NCBI RefSeq assembly: GCF_041060425.1
Contig: NZ_JAULBC010000008.1
Coordinates: forward strand, 310,001 to 374,000
DNA length: 64,000 bases
Source: Danxiaibacter flavus
GTDB lineage: Bacteria; Bacteroidota; Bacteroidia; Chitinophagales; Chitinophagaceae
Reading direction: 5' to 3'
How positions within the stretch are numbered: the stretch's first letter is position 1; each line of letters opens with the position of its first letter. Position numbers and translations under genes: made by a program. The notes under the pieces were generated by a model. That model made no database searches. It had not been told where the DNA came from and saw only the letters and a list, made by a program, of their open reading frames with translations. This document shows, in pieces, positions 59,641 through 64,000 of this stretch.

Positions 59641-60042
59641 ATGAAAGATTACCAGAATTACAATATTTATATTGGAGCGATAATCCTGCTGGTTCTTTTC
59701 AGCTGCAAAAAAACAATATCAGTTCAATTAGAGTGGGGAACTATAGAAACTCCCAAAAACGTAGAGGCAGGACTGCCAATTACCTCAAAAGTTCAGCTTA
59801 TGTATTCGACAACCTCTTATCCCATCAATTTTCAGGGCTTTCGAACAGTGGAAAAGTCAAAAAATCATTTTCTTATTGCAGCGCCTGCAACTATCATAAC
59901 GCATGGAGCCGGTTCTGTGAACGCAATGGAATGGATAATGGACACCACGTACGTTTTATTAACAACCTCTTCTGGCCAATATATTCTTGATTTTGTTTTT
60001 AAAGGGAATGTAATGCAGTCGGACACCGTTGATGTAAGATGA
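59641..60042 (+). CDS. Small putative lipoprotein, unknown function
   Basis: The 133-residue product starts with MKDYQNYNIYIGAIILLVLFSC, whose LFSC is a lipobox with Cys near 22. A beta-rich soluble part follows (about residues 30-133; KVQLMYSTTSYPINFQGF, YVLLTTSSGQYILDFVFKG). No motif or family is recognised. It lies between the HExxH gene (divergent) and the tRNA-like RNA (convergent). It could be a small secreted immunity or binding protein, but nothing proves this. Confidence 0.6.
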   Translation: MKDYQNYNIYIGAIILLVLFSCKKTISVQLEWGTIETPKNVEAGLPITSKVQLMYSTTSYPINFQGFRTVEKSKNHFLIAAPATIITHGAGSVNAMEWIMDTTYVLLTTSSGQYILDFVFKGNVMQSDTVDVR

Positions 60043-60129
60043 ACAGAAACTTCTTGTGTGTTTGTGAGTATCGAGACGAAACATTTCGGAGCCACAACAG
60101 CTGTAAATCCACGGAATTTTAGGATTGCC

Positions 60130-60171
60130 AAAAAACAAAAAAGCCTTGTAAATCAATTTACAAGGCTTTTT
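60130..60171. terminator. Strong rho-independent terminator for the tRNA-like RNA (minus) and lipoprotein gene (plus)
   Basis: Perfect stem AAAAAGCCTTGTAAA/TTTACAAGGCTTTTT with a TCAA loop, with A-runs and T-runs on both sides. It is only about 7 bases after the RNA 3' end. Confidence 0.92.
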
Positions 60172-60176
60172 AAATT

Positions 60177-60348
60177 GCTGTAGGGGTAGGAGTCGAACCT
60201 ACACGAGGCAGTTGGCTAAAGTACAAAGTCTGGTGGTCAACCCCGGTCGGCCGAACTCGAGAGTAGGTCGACTCTATGCTTAGTTTATCCTGTTGTCCTC
60301 ACCCCCGAGACGAGAGGGCATGTCTGCCAAAATTTCATCACCCCACAG
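60177..60348 (-). ncRNA. Orphan structured RNA with tRNA-like acceptor, D and T arms and a roughly 95-base extra region
   Basis: Read on the minus strand. Acceptor strand TGTGGGG (60347-60341) pairs fully with CCCTACA (60185-60179), one G-U pair included. The T arm is GTAGG-TTCGACT-CCTAC (60202-60186). The D arm is ATG...CAT with GG in a long loop, similar to tRNA-Leu. The anticodon-like hairpin CCCTC-TCGTCTC-GGGGG lacks U33. About 95 bases follow between this arm and the T arm, bounded by GAGG/CCTC and including GGATAAACTAAGCATAGAG, which resembles the 3' part of tmRNA. Encoded CCA is absent. It has its own promoter (60382-60414) and terminator. It is too long for a normal tRNA and too short for a tmRNA; identity unresolved. 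Confidence 0.6.
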
Positions 60349-60381
60349 TATAAAAGAACTTTTTCCGTTTCTTTGAGAATG

Positions 60382-60414
60382 CAATATTAAAGAGATAAAC
60401 TCACTTATTGCAAA
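60382..60414 (-). promoter_or_regulatory. Bacteroidota sigma-70-type promoter for the tRNA-like RNA
   Basis: On the minus strand TTTG (60414-60411), a 21-base spacer, then TAATATTG (60389-60382), one mismatch from TAnnTTTG. Transcription would start near 60375, giving a leader of about 27 bases before the acceptor stem, as in tRNA precursors. Confidence 0.65.
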
Positions 60415-60503
60415 TATTTCAAAGATTTTTTTCTAAGTATTGAAATTATTTAATAAATTGGTGTTTTGGTTAGATTTTATTTAATTTTAAACAAAATAAA
60501 CCC

Positions 60504-60968
60504 GTGAAATTTAATTTAGACAAACTTGACTTCCAGATTATCCAGGAAATGATGGAAAACGCAGAAATTTCCTACGCGGATCTCGGTAAAAAGCTATTTG
60601 TTTCAGGGGGCACAATCCATGTCCGCATTAAAAAGCTACAGGAGTTCGGTATTGTTAAAGGTACTAAACTCAATGTAGATTTAAAATCTTTAGGTTACGA
60701 TGTTATAGCTTTCATCGGTATTTATCTCGAAAAAAGCTCTTTATATGATTCCGTTGCCAAAGAATTAAGAAAAATCCCGCAGATTGTTCGCCTTAACTAC
60801 ACAACAGGAAATTACAGCATGTTTGCTGAGATTGTTTGCAAAGACATTCAGCAGCTCCGCTTTGTTTTACACGATGAACTCCAGAAAATAAAAGGCATAG
60901 AGCGAACGGAGACCTTTATCTCGCTAGATGAAAGTTTTAGCCGGAATGTGTTGGTTAGCAGCGAGTGA
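60504..60968 (+). CDS. Lrp/AsnC-family transcriptional regulator
   Basis: The 154-residue protein has an N-terminal winged helix (LDKLDFQIIQEMMENAEISYADLGKKLFVSGGTIHVRIKKL, residues about 5-45) and a C-terminal RAM ligand-binding domain (VIAFIGIYLEKSSLYDSVAKEL, NYSMFAEIVCKDIQQL). Such regulators respond to amino acids. It starts with GTG at 60504, giving MKFNLDKLDF. No metabolic gene is adjacent. It ends at a GAGGTATGAGG array. Confidence 0.9.
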   Translation: MKFNLDKLDFQIIQEMMENAEISYADLGKKLFVSGGTIHVRIKKLQEFGIVKGTKLNVDLKSLGYDVIAFIGIYLEKSSLYDSVAKELRKIPQIVRLNYTTGNYSMFAEIVCKDIQQLRFVLHDELQKIKGIERTETFISLDESFSRNVLVSSE

Positions 60969-60979
60969 GAGGATCAGGG

Positions 60980-61212
60980 TGGAAGGAATGAGGCTTGAGG
61001 CCTGAGGTATGAGGCAGAAGGAATAAGGTCTAATGCCTAACGTTGATGTATGAAGAGGAAGGTTTAAGGCATGAGCTATATGGTTTAACGAACGCCAGAA
61101 GTGTCCCGCACCGAAAATGCCGGACACTTTTTGTTATTATTCACATTCCATACCCGAAGCCTTCGTCTACCGCCTCAAGCCTTATACCTCAAGCCTCACG
61201 CCTCTCCCCCTT
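60980..61212. repeat. GAGGTATGAGG word arrays in inverted arrangement
   Basis: Left part (about 60980-61080) has GAGGCTTGAGG, CCTGAGGTATGAGG and TAAGGTC units; the right part (about 61165-61205) is the inverse, CCTCAAGCCTTATACCTCAAGCCTCACGCCTC. A short perfect stem GTGTCCC...GGACAC-type element lies at 61101-61128 (GTGTCC / GGACAC). Family shared with 13025-13135. No gene. Confidence 0.8.
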
Positions 61213-61284
61213 AACCATAACTTATCATTTTCTTCGCTCTTCCCATTTATTTAATGTGTAACTTCAAGCAAACCTTTAATTTTT

Positions 61285-61758
61285 ATGCGTTGGAGAAAGT
61301 TTAACGGAGAAACCATCCATTTACCTATCAAAAATGCGGTAGAAGAGGCTATAAAAAGAGAGTATGCAAAGGGCGTTCGATTGAAAGTTTGCATAGGAAC
61401 TGATAGCCAGGTAAAGGGTGAGGAAACAGAATTTGCCACGGTAATTGTTTTTTTGAGGGAGCACAATGGTGGATTTATGTACATCCACAATGAAAAAACA
61501 AGGCACAAGTACAACATCAAGGAACGTATGCTGGTTGAAGTTGCTAAAAGCATTGAAATTGCATACGAATTGTGCAACCTGTTTATTCAGTATGATATTG
61601 ACATGGAAGTTCATGCTGATATCAACACAAATCCTCAGTTTAAAAGCAATGACGCTTTGCGTGAAGCCATGGGTTATATTCTTGGTATGGGCTTCGCGTT
61701 TAAAGCGAAACCGGAGGCCTTCGCCAGTAGTTGCTGCGCGGATAAAGTTTGCAACTAA
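61285..61758 (+). CDS. YkuK-family RNase H-like protein
   Basis: The 157-residue product fits YkuK/DUF458 (RNase H-like fold): KVCIGTDSQVKGEETEFATVIVF, RHKYNIKERMLVEVAKSIEIAYEL, and DMEVHADINTNPQFKSNDALREAMGYILGMGFAFKAKPEAFASSCCADKVCN. The acidic residues in GTDSQ, KERML and VHADIN are candidates for the metal-binding triad. Role unknown; nuclease activity is inferred from the fold. It begins a small run of plus-strand genes. Confidence 0.87.
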   Translation: MRWRKFNGETIHLPIKNAVEEAIKREYAKGVRLKVCIGTDSQVKGEETEFATVIVFLREHNGGFMYIHNEKTRHKYNIKERMLVEVAKSIEIAYELCNLFIQYDIDMEVHADINTNPQFKSNDALREAMGYILGMGFAFKAKPEAFASSCCADKVCN

Positions 61759-61916
61759 TTGAGCTCAACATCGCTCTGTGCACAATCTGTCCCGGCAGGT
61801 TGCATGATATCCTTTCCCCTATACTTTTTGAAATTGACACTCGGCCCTAAAAAAATACAACTCATCCCGGCAACATTTTACTGCTGTAAGATATCTATTA
61901 AGAAAGAATATCAACC

Positions 61917-62309
61917 ATGTATAAACTGCTCCTTTTATCTCTTTTTGTCTTTTGTTTCGGCTCATGCAGCAAGGAGGATCATTCTCTGCCGTTAAATGAA
62001 ATAAGCGGTACATGGAAATATGTGGGCGAAAGGGCAGGCAAGGCTAATGCTTATTTTATACAGAAAGATTCGGCTGACTACTATTTCCGTTTTGCGCCTG
62101 ATACCTACCTGCGCCAGAGAGACGGCGCCCGTATTTGCGGCAGTTACTTTTATTCAAAAGGGACGCTGACTTTACGCATTGGCAAGTCAGACAGCAGTTT
62201 TCAGGCTCAGTTTCTCAATGATACACTTGTACTTAGATCCAATGATCATCCTGGAAATGGCTTCCAGTACTTCATCCAGTCGCTCAGGCAACTAAAAAAC
62301 TGCAACTAA
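61917..62309 (+). CDS. Small lipoprotein, lipocalin-like
   Basis: The 130-residue product has a lipoprotein signal (LLLSLFVFCFGSC, Cys near 17) and SKEDHSL. A beta-barrel-like segment follows with ISGTWKYVGERAG, DYYFRFAPDTYLRQRDG, GSYFYSKGTLTLRIGKSDSSF, and FLNDTLVLRSNDH. The GTW near the start is reminiscent of lipocalin-type domains in Bacteroidota lipoproteins; confirmation would need a structural search. AGAAAG precedes the ATG. Confidence 0.65.
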   Translation: MYKLLLLSLFVFCFGSCSKEDHSLPLNEISGTWKYVGERAGKANAYFIQKDSADYYFRFAPDTYLRQRDGARICGSYFYSKGTLTLRIGKSDSSFQAQFLNDTLVLRSNDHPGNGFQYFIQSLRQLKNCN

Positions 62310-62447
62310 ACTCATCTGCGATTTTAACCAGTGGTGTAAAATCAACATCATTTTCCCGGGGCTTGAATAATTTTGCGCCATAAAAAAAATTAAGCACTGC
62401 ATAGGGGTAACTTTCTTTTGGACTGTTACTATTGAAAAGGATTTAAA

Positions 62448-63065
62448 GTGAATGCAGTTGCACTTGGTACATCTTGTCAAACATTTATTTTGGAGTATAG
62501 CGACAATGCACTTGTGCAATCTTTGATCAATGGCAATGAACAAGCCTTTGAACAGGTTTTTAAAGCCTATTTTAAAAATCTGCATGCCTATGCCTGCAAT
62601 ATTCTTAAAAACGATGCAACAAGCGAGGAAGTGGTTCAGAATGTATTCTTTAAACTTTGGAACAGCAAGAGCAATATTAATGTTCAATCTTCTCTCAGTG
62701 CCTATTTATACAGAGCCGTACACAATGAATGCATGAATCATATAAAACATGGAAATGTAAGAAAGGTCTACCAATTGCATGCCGCACATACCATGCAATC
62801 AGCAGGTAACGGGCATGCAGATCATAGTCATGCGAGAGCCGAGCTGCAACAAAAATTACAGGAAGCTTTGAATGATTTACCAGAACAGTGCAGAACTGTT
62901 TTTCAACTAAGCAGGTTTGAGGAGTTAAAGTACCGGGAAATTGCAAAAGTGTTGGGTATCTCGGTAAAAACGGTTGAAAACCAAATGGGTAAAGCGTTGC
63001 GGATACTCAGAACAAAACTGGCTGATTTTCTGCCATTGCTTATTTTTATTCACTGCCTATTTTAA
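62448..63065 (+). CDS. ECF-type RNA polymerase sigma factor (second pair)
   Basis: The 205-residue product, starting with GTG at 62448, has region 2 (NGNEQAFEQVFKAYFKNLHAYACNILKNDATSEEVVQNVFFKLWNSKS) and region 4 (ALNDLPEQCRTVFQLSRFEELKYREIAKVLGISVKTVENQMGKALRIL). Belongs to the FecI-like Bacteroidota group. It is followed by a FecR-like gene 32 bases later, and probably controls an STN-type SusC locus beyond the window. Confidence 0.92.
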   Translation: MNAVALGTSCQTFILEYSDNALVQSLINGNEQAFEQVFKAYFKNLHAYACNILKNDATSEEVVQNVFFKLWNSKSNINVQSSLSAYLYRAVHNECMNHIKHGNVRKVYQLHAAHTMQSAGNGHADHSHARAELQQKLQEALNDLPEQCRTVFQLSRFEELKYREIAKVLGISVKTVENQMGKALRILRTKLADFLPLLIFIHCLF

Positions 63066-63097
63066 ACCTACGTTGATTGAAACATTTTTCGAACGAT

Positions 63098-64000
63098 ATG
63101 ATTGATGATCTGCTGGTTAAATACCTTGCCGGAGAAATAACACCGGACGAGGAACAGGTATTGAATCAATGGATAAATGAAGGCGCAGAGAACAGGAAAT
63201 ATTATAACGATTTCAGGTTGATATGGGAAAAAAGCCTTGACCTGGCGGCTAAAAGTACGATGGACGAACATGAGGCGTGGAAACGGTTTCAGCAACGCAT
63301 CAATCAGAAGCCCGGCGCGGCCATTGTTGAGCTCCCTCGTAAAAAGACTAAACGAAATACCTGGCTAAAAATTGCTGCTGCAATGTTTTTTGTAATTGCC
63401 GGATCTGCAATAACATATCTGTACATTTTTAAGCCAAAGCCAGTTGAGACACTGCAAATCGCGACTGTAAATGAAGTGATCAATGATACATTGCCAGATG
63501 CTTCCGTAGTGACACTGAATAAGCATTCAAAACTTTACTATCCGTCGAGGTTTAATAAAGACAACCGCTCTGTGACACTGGAAGGAGAGGCTTTCTTCAA
63601 CATAACACCAAACAAGCAGTCACCTTTTTTGATTACGGTGAATGACATTACTGTAAAAGTGGTTGGCACTTCATTTAATATAAGAAGCTTTAATGGCAAG
63701 ACAGAAGTTATCGTAGAAACTGGTGTAGTGCAGGTAATAAAGAACGGAAAGATAACTGAGCTGAGGCCCAAAGAGAAAATAGTAACCGATGCGCAAGATT
63801 CATCTTTTACAAAGCAACCTTTAACGGATGAACTGTACAACTACTACAGAAGCAAGAAATTTATTTGTGATAATACGTCGCTGGAACGTTTGGTTGAAAT
63901 GCTGAACGAGGCTTACGGAGTACATATAATTATCGCAAAAGATGAACTGAAAAAACTTTCACTCACAACCACATTTGATAACGAAACCCTGGATCATATT
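63098..64000 (+). CDS. FecR-family anti-sigma factor, truncated by window end
   Basis: ATG at 63098 (MIDDLLVKYLAGEI) opens a frame that stays open to the window edge, 301 codons. The cytoplasmic N-terminal part (about 1-85) is followed by one transmembrane helix (IAAAMFFVIAGSAITYLYIF) and the FecR domain (TLPDASVVTLNKHSKLYYPSRF, LEGEAFFNITPN, VVGTSFNIRSFN). The beginning of the STN-like C-terminal region comes next (FICDNTSLERLVEMLNEAYGVHI). It pairs with the sigma factor gene just upstream. An STN-type TonB receptor gene should follow outside the window. Confidence 0.92.
   Translation, partial: MIDDLLVKYLAGEITPDEEQVLNQWINEGAENRKYYNDFRLIWEKSLDLAAKSTMDEHEAWKRFQQRINQKPGAAIVELPRKKTKRNTWLKIAAAMFFVIAGSAITYLYIFKPKPVETLQIATVNEVINDTLPDASVVTLNKHSKLYYPSRFNKDNRSVTLEGEAFFNITPNKQSPFLITVNDITVKVVGTSFNIRSFNGKTEVIVETGVVQVIKNGKITELRPKEKIVTDAQDSSFTKQPLTDELYNYYRSKKFICDNTSLERLVEMLNEAYGVHIIIAKDELKKLSLTTTFDNETLDHI

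Noticed and set aside
60177..60348. Standard tmRNA (ssrA) or ordinary tRNA-Leu
   Set aside because: Too short for a tmRNA with a tag reading frame, and too long with no U33 for a tRNA; only individual motifs match.

Overview
The window looks like a chromosomal segment from a member of the Bacteroidota, most likely a Chitinophagaceae-type soil or plant-associated organism. The evidence is two SusC/SusD glycan-uptake loci, ECF sigma/FecR pairs, DUF5606 and YkuK-like genes, a Bacteroidota-type promoter (TTTG, 21-base spacer, TAATATTG) and characteristic intergenic repeats. The family-level assignment is an inference. No phage, plasmid or rRNA genes were seen.

Layout. 1-573 is the 3' end of a GH144-type glucanase gene. 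930-5172 holds recO, ruvB, an orphan OmpR-type response regulator, a GroES-like gene and a small membrane protein. 5286-13747 (minus strand) is a first polysaccharide-utilization locus (PUL): ECF sigma, FecR anti-sigma, SusC with an STN domain, SusD and a GH30 lipoprotein. 14039-20731 holds a PhnA-family gene, small acidic, secreted and TerB-like genes, and a 1216-residue multi-pass membrane protein. 20742-26955 (minus) is a possible catabolic cluster: MocR regulator, haloalkane dehalogenase, AhpD-like protein, Rieske oxygenase and amino-acid permease. 27416-32055 holds an M3 oligopeptidase, a DUF5606 protein, a crotonase and a DNA glycosylase. 32385-48898 (plus) is a second, larger PUL: a propeller/Y_Y_Y/HTH membrane regulator, SusC, SusD, a LamG-like lipoprotein, two GH144-type enzymes, a GH43-like enzyme and a GH3 beta-glucosidase. 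The GH144 plus GH3 content points to beta-1,2-glucan. 49280-64000 holds a RAYT/IS200-like transposase beside REP-like hairpins, a SulP transporter/carbonic anhydrase operon, fabG, a GH3-auxin-family enzyme, lptB, metF, a GYD protein, a putative HExxH protease-like protein, an Lrp regulator, YkuK, a lipoprotein, and a second ECF sigma/FecR pair that runs off the end.

Three things are worth most attention. First, a GxxExxY (PD-(D/E)XK-like) gene sits inside a 507-base cassette bounded by about 40-base inverted repeats, inserted between two PUL genes; its ends belong to a CACAGAG/CACAAAG repeat family scattered through the window. Second, at 60177-60348 (minus) there is an orphan structured RNA with a complete tRNA-like acceptor and T arm, a Leu-like D arm and an extra region of about 95 bases, with its own promoter and terminator. 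Third, many intergenic gaps carry stuttered short-word arrays followed by an inverted copy. At least eight unrelated words share this architecture, which suggests a common generating process.

Several repeats run into open reading frames. True starts of ruvB, the GH43-like gene and the GH3 gene lie downstream of repeat-encoded extensions, and the MocR gene ends in a repeat-encoded tail.
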